Notes under the pieces: generated by a model | Database searches by the model: none | What the model was told of the DNA's origin: nothing | The model's input: only the letters and a program-made list of their open reading frames with translations | Translations under genes and position numbers: made by a program | Part shown: in pieces, positions 1 through 8,739 of the stretch | How the letters are laid out: each line of letters starts with the position of its first letter | How positions within the stretch are numbered: the first letter of the stretch is position 1 | Source: Roseburia_C sp900315735 | GTDB taxonomy: Bacteria > Bacillota > Clostridia > Lachnospirales > Lachnospiraceae | NCBI GenBank assembly: GCA_052118425.1 | Contig: JBQKHF010000017.1 | DNA length: 64,000 bases | Reading direction: 5' to 3' (one strand)

Positions 1-1
1 C

Positions 2-274
2 AATAACGATGCCGAGCGAAGTATCAAGAAATTCTGCGTGGGCAAACACAGCTGGCACATCATAGAATCTAAAAACGGTGCAAAAGCAAGTGCAATGATG
101 TATTCCATTGCAGAAACGGCAAAAGCAAACGGACTAAATCCGTTTGAATATTTCCAGTATCTGATGGATCAGCTTAAGGAATACCCAAGAAACAATGTTC
201 CTGAAGATAAACTGGAAGAACTAATGCCTTGGTCAGAAACACTTCCCGATTGCTGTAAACAGCTGAAGAGATAA
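2..274 (+). CDS. IS66 family transposase, C-terminal fragment (runs off the left edge)
   Basis: The reading frame is open from base 2 to a TAA at 272-274 and gives about 90 residues. It begins NNDAERSIKKFCVGKHSW, the conserved C-terminal block of IS66-type DDE transposases (NxAER-IK-f--G---W), followed by the usual helical tail. No start is needed because the gene continues outside the window. A strong hairpin follows at 283-303. The insertion sequence lies outside the guaA-integrated element described to its right, probably inside an older neighbouring element. Whether the complete transposase is intact cannot be seen. Confidence 0.85.
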   Translation, partial: NNDAERSIKKFCVGKHSWHIIESKNGAKASAMMYSIAETAKANGLNPFEYFQYLMDQLKEYPRNNVPEDKLEELMPWSETLPDCCKQLKR

Positions 275-282
275 TCAAGATT

Positions 283-312
283 CGCCACCTCTATCAGGTG
301 GCGATACTTTTT
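283..312 (+). terminator. Rho-independent terminator after the IS66 transposase
   Basis: Perfect 8-bp arms CGCCACCT (283-290) and AGGTGGCG (296-303) with a 5-nt loop, followed by ATACTTTTT. It starts 9 bases after the transposase stop codon. A second, weaker hairpin (CAGGC 317-321 with GCCTG 331-335) follows. Confidence 0.7.
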
Positions 313-529
313 CGGGCAGGCGAGTTATTTGCCTGATACCATAATCAACCTCCTTGGTGCTATATTTGTTATTTCAAAATACATTTGGGTTGAAAAATTC
401 TTTATTACTAAACTCAACTGAAAAAAATTTGTTTTTTGGAAAAATGGATATGTTTTTAGAAAAGTGATGTCCAATTTGGACAAATGAAATCATTCAAAGA
501 TTTGTTTCTTGACATCCTTTGGCACTAAA

Positions 530-551
530 AAGTGTATCAAAAGTGTATCAC
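530..551. repeat. Tandem integrase-arm-like repeats of the left-hand element
   Basis: Two copies of AAGTGTATCA lie 11 bp apart. In layout (tandem short direct repeats, then a terminator stem, then a guaA-like core) this copies the right end of the element at 22961-23062, but the repeat word differs. It probably marks the end of a different element that used the same site. Inference from layout only. Confidence 0.4.
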
Positions 552-564
552 GAAGGCATAAAGA

Positions 565-603
565 AAGCCCGAAACCCTTGATTTTACTGGGTTTCAGGCT
601 TTT
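565..603 (-). terminator. Terminator-like stem beside the left att core
   Basis: AAGCCCGAAACCC (565-577) pairs with GGGTTTCAGGCTT (589-601) apart from one mismatch, with an 11-nt loop. Read on the minus strand it is followed by CTTTCTTTATG. It occupies the same relative position as the guaA terminator at the other end of the element. Confidence 0.55.
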
Positions 604-625
604 GTGGTACTACTCAAACTCTTCC
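600..625. repeat. Probable left attachment site (guaA 3'-end-like core)
   Basis: TTTGTGGTACTACTCAAACTC matches TTGTGGCTACTATTCAAACTC at the guaA 3' end (23040-23060) except for one indel and a substitution. On the minus strand it reads as a C-terminus ending E-F-E-stop, as guaA does. Together with arm-like repeats on the inner side at both ends (726-745 and 22961-22990) this suggests the left junction of the integrated element. The exact crossover point cannot be placed. Confidence 0.5.
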
Positions 626-725
626 CGAGGATTTTATCGTCGGCTCCCAAATGCTTGTTATTCCTACATTATGGGTACTTCTATTTCTTAAAATATTACT
701 CTTTTCACATCGTTTCTAAAGTTTT

Positions 726-746
726 TAGTAGCAAATTAGTAGCAGC
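726..746. repeat. Integrase arm-type repeats, left end
   Basis: TAGTAGCAAATTAGTAGCAG contains two roughly 10-bp units and matches 18-19 of 20 bases with the right-end repeat at 22972-22991. A further AGTAGCAAAT word lies upstream of the integrase at 21372-21381. Arm-type sites of this kind flank Tn916-like tyrosine-integrase elements. Confidence 0.55.
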
Positions 747-877
747 AATTACACTCTAGCTTAATTCATTGGCTTAATATAATCTACTTTTACATTACTC
801 GAAACGAATAAATCCCTGCGGCTGTCAGGTTGTAACATGACACCTGATGCCACACCCAAAACGAAAGGAGCATTACC

Positions 878-1252
878 ATGAGCAACAGACATAAAAATAA
901 AACTATTAGTTTCCGAATTACCGAAGCTGAACGCCAACAAATCGAAGCCCGTATTCTTGCCAGCGGAATGATGAAGAAAGATTACTTCATCCGTTCCTGT
1001 ATCTACAACCGCATCTGCGTTGTTGGCAAGAAAGAAACCATATATCCTCTGGTACAGACTGTGAATGCCTTATACCTACAATTACTTGAAATGCAAAAAG
1101 CATTTACCTCATCAGACCTAAACACTGATACACTTCCGTCTTCTGATGAGATTAACGAATTACAGACCGAATACACCAATATGCTTACAGCTATTATTGA
1201 CCTATTAGATGGTGCAAAATATCTGTGGGAAGGAGACCATCATGAACAATAA
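878..1252 (+). CDS. MobC-like ribbon-helix-helix mobilization accessory protein
   Basis: A 124-residue protein preceded by GAAAGGAG at a good distance from its ATG. Its N-terminus (KTISFRITEAERQQIEARI, about residues 8-26, then SGMMKKDYFIRSC) has the ribbon-helix-helix pattern of MobC/plasmid mobilization proteins that bind oriT and help the relaxase. The C-terminal half is acidic and helical. It overlaps the next small gene by 11 bp. It lies more than 14 kb from the relaxase and on the opposite strand, so it may be a second accessory protein or a regulator rather than the main partner of MobA; a true MobC follows the oriT at 18.2 kb. Confidence 0.65.
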   Translation: MSNRHKNKTISFRITEAERQQIEARILASGMMKKDYFIRSCIYNRICVVGKKETIYPLVQTVNALYLQLLEMQKAFTSSDLNTDTLPSSDEINELQTEYTNMLTAIIDLLDGAKYLWEGDHHEQ

Positions 1253-1496
1253 TAATCTTAATTTTCAGTTCGGTATGTATGAACCTACCACAGATTCCGT
1301 CATTGTCAATGCTGGTGAAAATTCCATTCTCGTTATCCGTTGTAAGGAATGTAATTCTTCGGTTATCTTTGAGGAACCGAATGATATCGCATATCTGTAT
1401 TGCTTGGCAAAAGACTCACCGCTTACATATGCCAAGCTCGCACTGAAGGAAAATGGCTTGCAGAATTATGTGGATGGGATGAATGAATTGAATTAA
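1242..1496 (+). CDS. Small hypothetical protein with a CxxC pair
   Basis: An 84-residue protein. The ATG at 1242 is preceded by GGAAGGAG, so the longer frame from 1209 is rejected. It overlaps the end of the MobC-like gene and is almost certainly co-translated with it. Visible features are a CKEC pair near residue 35 inside a beta-rich N-terminus and a helical C-terminus. I do not recognise a family. Its position suggests a conserved accessory of the mobilizable element. Confidence 0.6.
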   Translation: MNNNNLNFQFGMYEPTTDSVIVNAGENSILVIRCKECNSSVIFEEPNDIAYLYCLAKDSPLTYAKLALKENGLQNYVDGMNELN

Positions 1497-1588
1497 ATGT
1501 TCCATTCCACACAGTTTTAAAAATATTTTTAGTTGGTCTCAAATCAGTCTCACTGTGATTTGAGACTAACATAACATATATTATACAA

Positions 1589-3547
1589 TCACTCCTGCTC
1601 TGCTTGAATAACATCAAACCCACAGTGTGTCAATTTAACAGAAAATAACTCCTTAAATGCACTTACATCATCGTTTTTTATTATTATCTCCAGATTTCTT
1701 CTTGCCCTTGAACACCCAACATAAAATAATCGATATGCACTTAATGTTCCATACACTGTACTTTCTCTGATACATGGTTTTAAATTGGTCACATTAGGTT
1801 TCTTAAAATATTTTTCCATATGTGTTTGCAATAAGTTTATGTAGTAATCATCATCTTTGTTTATCTGGGTGTACTTATTTAGTATTTCAATAATCTTGCT
1901 TTCTTTTTTTTCATAAATTTCTTTGTTTATCTCTGAATACTTTACCCCACAAACACTTTCAACATTTTGTACCATTTTTAGATAACTATAATAAAATGTA
2001 TCAAAATCTGCCAACGTAATATCCATCTTGCTCCAAATTTCAAAAAACTTATTCATATGTACTATTGGCGTACTCGAACTGTTCTCCGCCACAAAAACCA
2101 CTGTATTATGACTTTCTCCTTTTACTCCATGTTGTGTTGAGATTTTCGGATTTCTAAGATACCCTATCAAATTTCTTATTTCCATCATCTTAACATCTAA
2201 AACCTGTTGATAATCTTCATTTCCTACAACCTCTTCATAATATTCTTTTGTCAGAAATTCCAATTCATTGCATTCTCTAATCACGCCACCTATAGTAGCG
2301 TCCAAGGTCTTACAAGCATATATTAATTTATCTAAATGATCCTTTATTCTTTTTTTATTCGAATGCTCTTTTACTAAATACTTATTAGCATTAAAAATCT
2401 TCGTATTTTTTCGTATGCTTCTAAACACTTCTCCATATTGCTTATTTTCATAATTATCAACTATGTCACATAGAAGAAATACCATTTTAAATAAGATATC
2501 CTCATTTCTTACCTCTTCCTTAGTCAAAACATCGACGGCTGTATATTTTTTTCCAAACTTGTATCTATCCATATTGTTAACTGCATCAAATAGATTTCCT
2601 GCTCCAATTCCATAGAATCTTTCCTTATTTGTAAGAAATAACACCAATGCATCCTTATGTTTTAACACAAAATTTGAAAGAGTTCTGTCTATATTATCTG
2701 TAAATACAACTCTAGGGTGAAACTCCATATCAGAATCCAAATTCATTTTATATGGCTTCTGAGTCAAATCTTTATCATTATATATTGCATTTAATATATT
2801 GACTATATTAGGTGTCGTTCGATAATTTATATCCAAATTTATAGTTTTATTCATTCTTTTAAATTCATCTTCAAAGCTACCATCATAGTTTTTGTATATT
2901 TGTTGCATTTTATCTCCCAGCAAATACATTTTTCCATTCTTTCCTCTCATAGCCGAGTAAAAAATTTCCAAAACATCTGCTGCTGTATCCTGATACTCAT
3001 CAATAAATATTAACTGATACTTCTCCGCAATTTTTTTCTTAATAACCGGAAATCGCTCTACAGCGATTCTGGTAAAAGTAATTAAATCATCATGTCCTAA
3101 TGCACCTTTGTATAGAGAAGTAAATGGTGCTTCATTATATGAAATTCTATCAATATTTCTGTAAACCGTATCAACATCCAGACTTCCATATTTTTCTATA
3201 TATCGTGCATTTCCTTCTGATATAGTTTGTTTCTGATCATGATTATCTATGCGATCTCTAATCTCCTTTTCATATGTCTCCCAATACAAATCTATAATAT
3301 CTCTATGTTTAAAAAAACTGCCCATGAAATCATTGATAAATTTGTGTATTGTTCCGAAATATACGTTACTTGTGTCTAAATCACGCCCCAATTCTTCAGC
3401 CGCACGATTTGTATATGTAATACACAAAATATTATCATTAGGGAATTGAAGCAAATGTCTTTCAACCTGTTCTCTAATCCATGTAGTTTTTCCACTTCCT
3501 GCGGGGGCATTAACAAGATATATATTATTTTCTAATTCATTAACCAT
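1589..3547 (-). CDS. UvrD/Rep-type superfamily 1 helicase, Gabija GajB-like
   Basis: A 652-residue SF1A helicase. Motifs in order: Walker A APAGSGKTT (14-22), motif Ia TYTNRAAEEL (about 44), Walker B IDEYQDT (about 181), motif III LLGDKMQQIY, motif IV NYRTTP, motif V QHGVKGE, motif VI LFYVGCSRARRNL near residue 615. It is translationally coupled to the preceding gene: its ATG lies 16 bp inside that gene's end, with GGAGGG as ribosome site. A UvrD-like helicase directly after an OLD/Toprim nuclease is the arrangement of Gabija, where GajB senses or processes DNA ends and helps GajA degrade DNA or deplete nucleotides. It is longer than the classical Bacillus GajB (about 494 residues). A divergent helicase of a related OLD-plus-UvrD pair is the alternative. 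Confidence 0.8.
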   Translation of the reverse strand: MVNELENNIYLVNAPAGSGKTTWIREQVERHLLQFPNDNILCITYTNRAAEELGRDLDTSNVYFGTIHKFINDFMGSFFKHRDIIDLYWETYEKEIRDRIDNHDQKQTISEGNARYIEKYGSLDVDTVYRNIDRISYNEAPFTSLYKGALGHDDLITFTRIAVERFPVIKKKIAEKYQLIFIDEYQDTAADVLEIFYSAMRGKNGKMYLLGDKMQQIYKNYDGSFEDEFKRMNKTINLDINYRTTPNIVNILNAIYNDKDLTQKPYKMNLDSDMEFHPRVVFTDNIDRTLSNFVLKHKDALVLFLTNKERFYGIGAGNLFDAVNNMDRYKFGKKYTAVDVLTKEEVRNEDILFKMVFLLCDIVDNYENKQYGEVFRSIRKNTKIFNANKYLVKEHSNKKRIKDHLDKLIYACKTLDATIGGVIRECNELEFLTKEYYEEVVGNEDYQQVLDVKMMEIRNLIGYLRNPKISTQHGVKGESHNTVVFVAENSSSTPIVHMNKFFEIWSKMDITLADFDTFYYSYLKMVQNVESVCGVKYSEINKEIYEKKESKIIEILNKYTQINKDDDYYINLLQTHMEKYFKKPNVTNLKPCIRESTVYGTLSAYRLFYVGCSRARRNLEIIIKNDDVSAFKELFSVKLTHCGFDVIQAEQE

Positions 3548-5679
3548 TCTAACCCTCCACGAATATAATCTGGTTCCATGATTTCAACATATTCATTCAT
3601 TATTACAGAATACATAAAATCTGTCTTATTACCAGAAGATGCTTTCAGTATATCCCTTAATGTAATCTTATCATCGTCAGATATTTTTTTACCATTTATT
3701 TTTACAGGAATTGAATAATCCAATTTTGATTCCTTTCTTTTTTCCTTCCATTTTCCTACAGTCCATTCATGTGAGATATCTATTGAAAAATATTTACTTA
3801 ACATTGCTTCTTCTAAAGTTCTTGAATACCCGTCTTTATTTGTCTGGAAACAAACATATATCAAATCATCATCCATAATATTCTCTTTTGCATCTTCCCA
3901 AGCATATAAATTTTCAACTGTAACTGGATTACCTTCATACTTGTCATTATAAAATTTCTTAATCGTTGCATTTGTTGTCTCTGACTTAGAAATATTTGGA
4001 ACCAAAGTTTCGTCTTTCCCATAATCAATATCTGTAATAATTAAGGATTTAATCTTTAACAATTTAATAAGTGTTTCATAATTTTTTGCATAAGCACCAC
4101 CCACCTGAACATACGCAATATACTGTTGCTTTAACTTTTTATATTTTTCCAATGTTAGCAGTTTCCTAATATACAATCTTTCAGTATCCCCTTCATAAAA
4201 AATTACTTTATCTGCAAAAATCACTTCCGAATAACCAATTTCAAAAAACCAGTCAAAAAATTTGGCTAATTCCTTATCCTCTAGTTCTTCTGAATTTTTT
4301 AAATCCGACAAAATATCAGCCAGATCATATAATTCGCTATTAAAGTCTCCTGCACGCCTTATAACTCGTAAATGTTCAATACCTGCAACCCTCACCATCT
4401 CATTTGAATGAGTAGTTATTAACCCCTGCATTCCTTCTTTATAATCCAGTAAATACTTAATAAACACTTGTTGCATTTGTGGATGCATATGAGATTCTGG
4501 CTCTTCTACAAAAAACATATTAATTTTTAATTTGTCAACATCTCTTTCATACTCCTTAAGTTGCAAATGTATATATATCAAATTGCTATATCCTAATCCC
4601 TGTGAAGATTCCCCTAAATAATATCCTCCCACATTGTAAGTTGCTGTAGTTATCCGCTGAAGAAATTCGCTGATATCTTCCTCTGTAACTTGCATATCTA
4701 ACATCAATTCTCCCGATTGTCCTCCATTAGTCTGCTCAAGAGCTTCAATAGTATCTTTCAAAGAGTTAAGAGATGTTTCTCTCACCGTCTTACCAATTTC
4801 TTTTTCTTGAATTGGCTTTAACAATTCATCGGGTAATCGTTCTATTAACTCCACCCATTTTTCGTCCTCTTTCAACATCTTAATCATTTGTTTACTGAGT
4901 AAATGTGCATGATCTGTTTCTTCATCATCCAACGGTCTACTAGCTTTAATAAAACAAAAATGAAACAAATTTCTAAATTCATTAACATCATCAAATTTAC
5001 ACTTGTTCTCAAATGTCTTATCGCAGAAATAGCACACCGGAACAAGTGATTTCACATAAATGTTTACAATCATCTGCTTAAGATATCTTTCCTTCAGTTC
5101 CACATTATGCTTTTCTTCTTCCTTTGATTTTTCAGACAATTCTTTTATATCCTCTTCTATTTCCTCAAATCTATGCTTTAGCTTATTATATTGTTCAATT
5201 ATCTCTTTAACAAATCTTCTTCTATTAATCTCGTATGTATACAAAAAATAAAATGAATGTTGATTTTCATCTAAGTCCATAATATAATCTGCAAACAGCT
5301 TTATATCGTCAACTTCAGGATTATAACTAACATGTACTTTTATTTCCGTTGTATCAATCGTTATTCTAGACATACTTTCATCTTCTGGAATAATATTTTC
5401 CACCAAGTCCTTTTCTACACTTTCAATGTTTTTTTTATAACCAAAAAAAGTTCTAAACATTGGATATACCATTTCTATCCAACTCTGCATATTAATAGCC
5501 GGAATATCTGATTCACCATATTCCATTTTTTCTTTAGTAAAAATATTCTTTATCAAAGTAATTAATGATGTTTTACCACTATTATTCGCACCTGCTAAAA
5601 CTGTAATTCCATCGTCAAAATTTATATTTGCATATTTGAATTGTCTGTAATTACTAACCGACATATTTACAATTTTCAT
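3532..5679 (-). CDS. OLD-family ATPase with Toprim nuclease domain, Gabija GajA-like
   Basis: A 715-residue protein. The ATG at 5679 is chosen because AAGGAGG lies six bases before it; the longer frame from 5718 lacks a site. The N-terminus is an ABC/SMC-like ATPase with Walker A GANNSGKT (30-37), a coiled-coil stretch (about 165-205), the signature ESSQGLGYSNL (about 357), Walker B MFFVEEPESHMHP (388-400) and H-loop TTHSNE (about 423). The C-terminus is a Toprim domain with EGDTE (496-500) and TDIDYG (549-554). OLD proteins of this type cut DNA. Coupling to a UvrD helicase points to a Gabija-like system. It is longer than classical GajA (about 578 residues). A CYFCDKTFENKC cluster near residue 216 could bind metal; that is speculative. 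Confidence 0.82.
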   Translation of the reverse strand: MKIVNMSVSNYRQFKYANINFDDGITVLAGANNSGKTSLITLIKNIFTKEKMEYGESDIPAINMQSWIEMVYPMFRTFFGYKKNIESVEKDLVENIIPEDESMSRITIDTTEIKVHVSYNPEVDDIKLFADYIMDLDENQHSFYFLYTYEINRRRFVKEIIEQYNKLKHRFEEIEEDIKELSEKSKEEEKHNVELKERYLKQMIVNIYVKSLVPVCYFCDKTFENKCKFDDVNEFRNLFHFCFIKASRPLDDEETDHAHLLSKQMIKMLKEDEKWVELIERLPDELLKPIQEKEIGKTVRETSLNSLKDTIEALEQTNGGQSGELMLDMQVTEEDISEFLQRITTATYNVGGYYLGESSQGLGYSNLIYIHLQLKEYERDVDKLKINMFFVEEPESHMHPQMQQVFIKYLLDYKEGMQGLITTHSNEMVRVAGIEHLRVIRRAGDFNSELYDLADILSDLKNSEELEDKELAKFFDWFFEIGYSEVIFADKVIFYEGDTERLYIRKLLTLEKYKKLKQQYIAYVQVGGAYAKNYETLIKLLKIKSLIITDIDYGKDETLVPNISKSETTNATIKKFYNDKYEGNPVTVENLYAWEDAKENIMDDDLIYVCFQTNKDGYSRTLEEAMLSKYFSIDISHEWTVGKWKEKRKESKLDYSIPVKINGKKISDDDKITLRDILKASSGNKTDFMYSVIMNEYVEIMEPDYIRGGLEWLMN

Positions 5680-5762
5680 AGTCATCCTCCTTCGGTAACA
5701 AAGTTCTATTTCACCCATACATTAACTTAAGTATCTCAATAAATATAACATAATATCCTTAC

Positions 5763-5785
5763 AACATGGTCACTCTGACCATGTT
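5763..5785. promoter_or_regulatory. Perfect palindrome between the AlbA_2 gene and the Gabija-like pair
   Basis: AACATGGTCA (5763-5772) and TGACCATGTT (5776-5785) are perfect 10-bp arms around CTC. The right arm ends in the AlbA_2 stop codon. No T-run follows on the minus strand, so a simple terminator is unlikely. The same TGGTCA-N3-TGACCA core recurs inside the AlbA_2 gene at 5984-5998, which favours a protein-binding site. Confidence 0.5.
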
Positions 5786-7152
5786 TACGAATAATACTTC
5801 TGCTTCTTACTTTTAGGTTTTTCCGGCTCAGTTCTCTTTAAAACACCCGTTTTGAGCATCTTATCTAGATAATGTCGTCTAAAATATGAACGCTCTAGAT
5901 TAAATTTTTTCATTATTTCACTTGCTGATTTAGGTTCTTTACAAAAATCAACTATCTGGCTTCTTATATCTTGGTCACTTTCTTGGTCACCCTGACCATG
6001 TTTCTGACCATTATCTCTTAGCAACTCCAAATACCTATCGCAAGCCTTGCACAACACCATAATCCCCGACTCATTAATCTCATACTCTGGCAATGGTCCA
6101 TCGTACAATCCACAAGCTTCCTTAATCTTCTCAAAACCTCTGCCCCACGCCTCAATCATACCACTTTTGAAAAATACATTTGCAAGTTTTGGATTATATG
6201 GTTTGGAAGAATGCTTCATAAACAACTTGTCTGTAGAGTCTAGATTTGGCGGCATTTCTCCATCATTCCAAATGTATATCTTGTCCTCATATACACTAAT
6301 CTGAATTGGGTTACAACTACTGTAATCCTTATGAACAATGGCATTTAACAAAATTTCCCTAAAGGCATCCTTATGAAACATAAATTGCTCCACCCTCTGA
6401 ATCCCTTCATAATCAATCAGTGCCTTCAAATATTTTGTATAAACCAAGTCCACAGTCTTATCCACCTGCTCTATCAACGGACCATGTACTTCATCCTGAT
6501 ATACCAGGTCTGAATCAGATTTCCCAAAATATCCAATTTTGATATAGGAACCTGTTACCCACTTCTCCGGATCTTTGTAAAAGGCAAGCATTGCTGCCCT
6601 TATCAGATAACCATCCTCATCAATCAAATGTAAATTATCCATAAGAATAGCATCTTCTACACTTACTTCTTCTTTCGTAAGTCTGCCACGCTTTACCGCC
6701 TTTTCCTTAAATAACTGTATCGCATCCTGTTTCAAATCATTTACTGACAGTTTTGGTAACGGCACGCCGTCCCACGTTCTTCCCTGCGACTTTAACAAAG
6801 CTCTTTCTAATTCCTTTCCGGTTATTTCACGCATGGTACTTCCGGAACGATAGTAATATTTTCCACGAAAACTTATCAGTGATGGATATTTATCCACAAC
6901 TATCTGCAGATATTCCAATTCGCCTTTATACAACAAGTTTACATCCGCAATAATCCCCATTGTATCCGTGATTTTATTAGGAATACGTTCCAACAATTCT
7001 CTTGCATTATCAATGCCAACAACATTACCATCGTCATCCGTACCTATGTATATTGTTCCACCATAAGCATTGGCATATCCGCAAATCCATTTCAAATATT
7101 CATCCTGCCAAGATTCCTTCCACTCTATAGATTGATGTTCTTTTTCTTTCAT
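5785..7152 (-). CDS. AlbA_2 (Schlafen-type) / GHKL-like ATP-binding protein with winged-helix C-terminus
   Basis: A 455-residue protein of the COG2865 type. An AlbA_2 domain (about 1-115; SIEWKES, NAYGGTIYIG, GTDDDGNVVGI) is followed by a GHKL-type ATPase segment with N-box REILLNAIVHKDY (265-277) and SGMIEAWGRGFEKI (330-343). Then come a Gln/Gly/Asp linker (381-395) and a short helix-turn-helix region (about 397-440) with a basic tail. Such proteins are often annotated as transcriptional regulators or RecG-like ATPases and are common in defence islands. AlbA_2 occurs in Schlafen nucleases, but no nuclease activity can be inferred. It may be an effector or the local regulator. The linker is encoded by a symmetric set of TGGTCA half-sites. 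Confidence 0.75.
   Translation of the reverse strand: MKEKEHQSIEWKESWQDEYLKWICGYANAYGGTIYIGTDDDGNVVGIDNARELLERIPNKITDTMGIIADVNLLYKGELEYLQIVVDKYPSLISFRGKYYYRSGSTMREITGKELERALLKSQGRTWDGVPLPKLSVNDLKQDAIQLFKEKAVKRGRLTKEEVSVEDAILMDNLHLIDEDGYLIRAAMLAFYKDPEKWVTGSYIKIGYFGKSDSDLVYQDEVHGPLIEQVDKTVDLVYTKYLKALIDYEGIQRVEQFMFHKDAFREILLNAIVHKDYSSCNPIQISVYEDKIYIWNDGEMPPNLDSTDKLFMKHSSKPYNPKLANVFFKSGMIEAWGRGFEKIKEACGLYDGPLPEYEINESGIMVLCKACDRYLELLRDNGQKHGQGDQESDQDIRSQIVDFCKEPKSASEIMKKFNLERSYFRRHYLDKMLKTGVLKRTEPEKPKSKKQKYYS
5972..6010. repeat. Four dyad-symmetric TGGTCA half-sites inside the AlbA_2 gene
   Basis: TGGTCA at 5972-5977 and 5984-5989 and TGACCA at 5993-5998 and 6005-6010 form a symmetric array: 12-bp spacing on each side and a 3-bp centre at 5990-5992. 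The central pair has the same spacing as the palindrome at 5763-5785. They encode the linker NGQKHGQGDQESDQD. Confidence 0.6.
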
Positions 7153-7217
7153 ATTGTCACCAACTTTCTCTCGTCTTATTTAGCCGTTTACCATACATAA
7201 AATCTCTTTCAAAGTAA

Positions 7218-8639
7218 TTATTCATCTATTATAAAATTTTTATGAAATAGCTCGTTAATTGCCTTTTTTATTTTTATTTCCTCAAGTCCATAATATTTTA
7301 ACTGCATAGCATATAAAATAATTTCAAGAAATACCAAATCCAACAATGATAATCCAACAAACTCCTTATCTAAATTTCCATGTGCAAAATTATTACGTTG
7401 CAACGATAATCGTTCTCCCATTGAAGAATAATTCAATTCTTCACCATTCAAATCATATAAATGCTTACCAAACAAATTTATTACATTGGCAATATTCTTC
7501 CCAACAAATGTAATCTTTCCACTCAACGGGCTGGAACCAATATTTTTTTGCAGATATTTATATATACTTCTAAGTTCTCCACTACTTTCATCAATCAAGC
7601 CTTGCAATATCTGACTAGCTTGTTTCTCTGCCTCTATTTTGTTTGCTTTTTTCTTTACTCCCTCAGGAAAAATTCGTCTAAATTCCCATTCAAACGCTGC
7701 CGTAATCATTACAAATCTCGCTGCATCAATATGACGACCAGCTTCATATGAATCCGGTAAATGTCTTAAATATATCGTATCCGAAGCAATATCAGATAAA
7801 ATCTTACCTTCTTTCCCAGCAATATGACGTTGACTTATATAACGTCCATCTTTTATCGCCTTTTTTTCACATTGTTGATTGCTATCCCAAATCTGCATTT
7901 TAGCACAAATATGATATTTACCATTCTCCATTAACTCACTCAGTTCAACTGCATCAATAACAACATTTTTTCTATAACATAGGTATTGAATAAACAGCTT
8001 TGCTATGTTATATAATCGAAAAATAAATTCATAATCATCCGTAGGTTCAAACTCAAATATCATAATGGATGTCAATTTCAACGGTATATCTTGTATACCA
8101 ACACTCACTCGTCTACCAATACTAAAATGAACAGAAACTTCCTTATCTCCAACAATAAAATCACTTTTTTCTGTTGTCGTTTTTTCATATTCTATAGTTT
8201 TAATAGAAACTATTCCTTTTTGTGATTTTTCAGCTTCATATTCTAATGAAAATGCTTGTCCTACCGAATGTATCGCATTAATTTCTGGTCCTGTAAATGC
8301 AATTCTTGTAATCATCTTTTTTCTTGCATTAAACAAAATTGTAGCCATTACTGGGATAAGAAGTACCGAATTATAACTACTAATAGATGCTCCTTGTCTA
8401 GTTATAAATATTATATTTTGATTTGTTTCATTAGTCACACCTTCTAAATATGGAACATCTATAGTTAATGGGTTACCTGTAGTGTAGACCCCCTTGAATA
8501 ATTCATTCATTTTCCAATGCTGAACTTCTTCATTCTTATCGCTCGGCGGAATTAACCTAAGGTCCTGTTTATCAAAAACAAACTCAAAAACTATATCTTT
8601 GTAATTTAATTTGCCAGAATATACATTTAATTCTTCCAA
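7218..8639 (-). CDS. HEPN-domain protein, ApeA-like putative abortive-infection RNase
   Basis: A 473-residue protein with a TTG start, chosen because GGAGGTGAT lies just upstream and the frame begins there. The first 250 or so residues look beta-rich. The rest is helical and contains QRNNFAHG with R415 and H420, the R-x4-H motif of HEPN ribonucleases. The layout of an N-terminal beta domain plus C-terminal HEPN matches ApeA-type single-gene defence proteins, which are thought to cut RNA or tRNA and stop growth on infection. The family call is from layout and motif only. It sits 100 bp after the type III Res gene and 65 bp before AlbA_2. Confidence 0.65.
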   Translation of the reverse strand: MEELNVYSGKLNYKDIVFEFVFDKQDLRLIPPSDKNEEVQHWKMNELFKGVYTTGNPLTIDVPYLEGVTNETNQNIIFITRQGASISSYNSVLLIPVMATILFNARKKMITRIAFTGPEINAIHSVGQAFSLEYEAEKSQKGIVSIKTIEYEKTTTEKSDFIVGDKEVSVHFSIGRRVSVGIQDIPLKLTSIMIFEFEPTDDYEFIFRLYNIAKLFIQYLCYRKNVVIDAVELSELMENGKYHICAKMQIWDSNQQCEKKAIKDGRYISQRHIAGKEGKILSDIASDTIYLRHLPDSYEAGRHIDAARFVMITAAFEWEFRRIFPEGVKKKANKIEAEKQASQILQGLIDESSGELRSIYKYLQKNIGSSPLSGKITFVGKNIANVINLFGKHLYDLNGEELNYSSMGERLSLQRNNFAHGNLDKEFVGLSLLDLVFLEIILYAMQLKYYGLEEIKIKKAINELFHKNFIIDE

Positions 8640-8739
8640 GCTATCACCTCCACATTAAATCACTGCGTTCATACTAATTCTATGTCAAATTTTTATCTCT
8701 ACTCAACGTATTCTTCCATATTTGTAATGGAAATGTTGC

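Larger units (their letters stand above)
338..877. other. Gene-free left boundary region of the mobile element
   Basis: No convincing protein gene lies here. The stretch holds tandem arm-like repeats (530-551), a terminator-like stem (565-600), a guaA-3'-end-like core (602-622), two further arm-like repeats (726-745) and a short inverted repeat (TCAGG 825-829 with CCTGA 843-847) just before the first mobilization gene. A 60-codon open frame at 509-691 crosses the terminator stem and has no family resemblance, so it is not called. Confidence 0.6.

Noticed and set aside
509..691. 60-codon frame in the left boundary region
   Set aside because: It reads through the terminator stem and the att core and has no recognisable domain.
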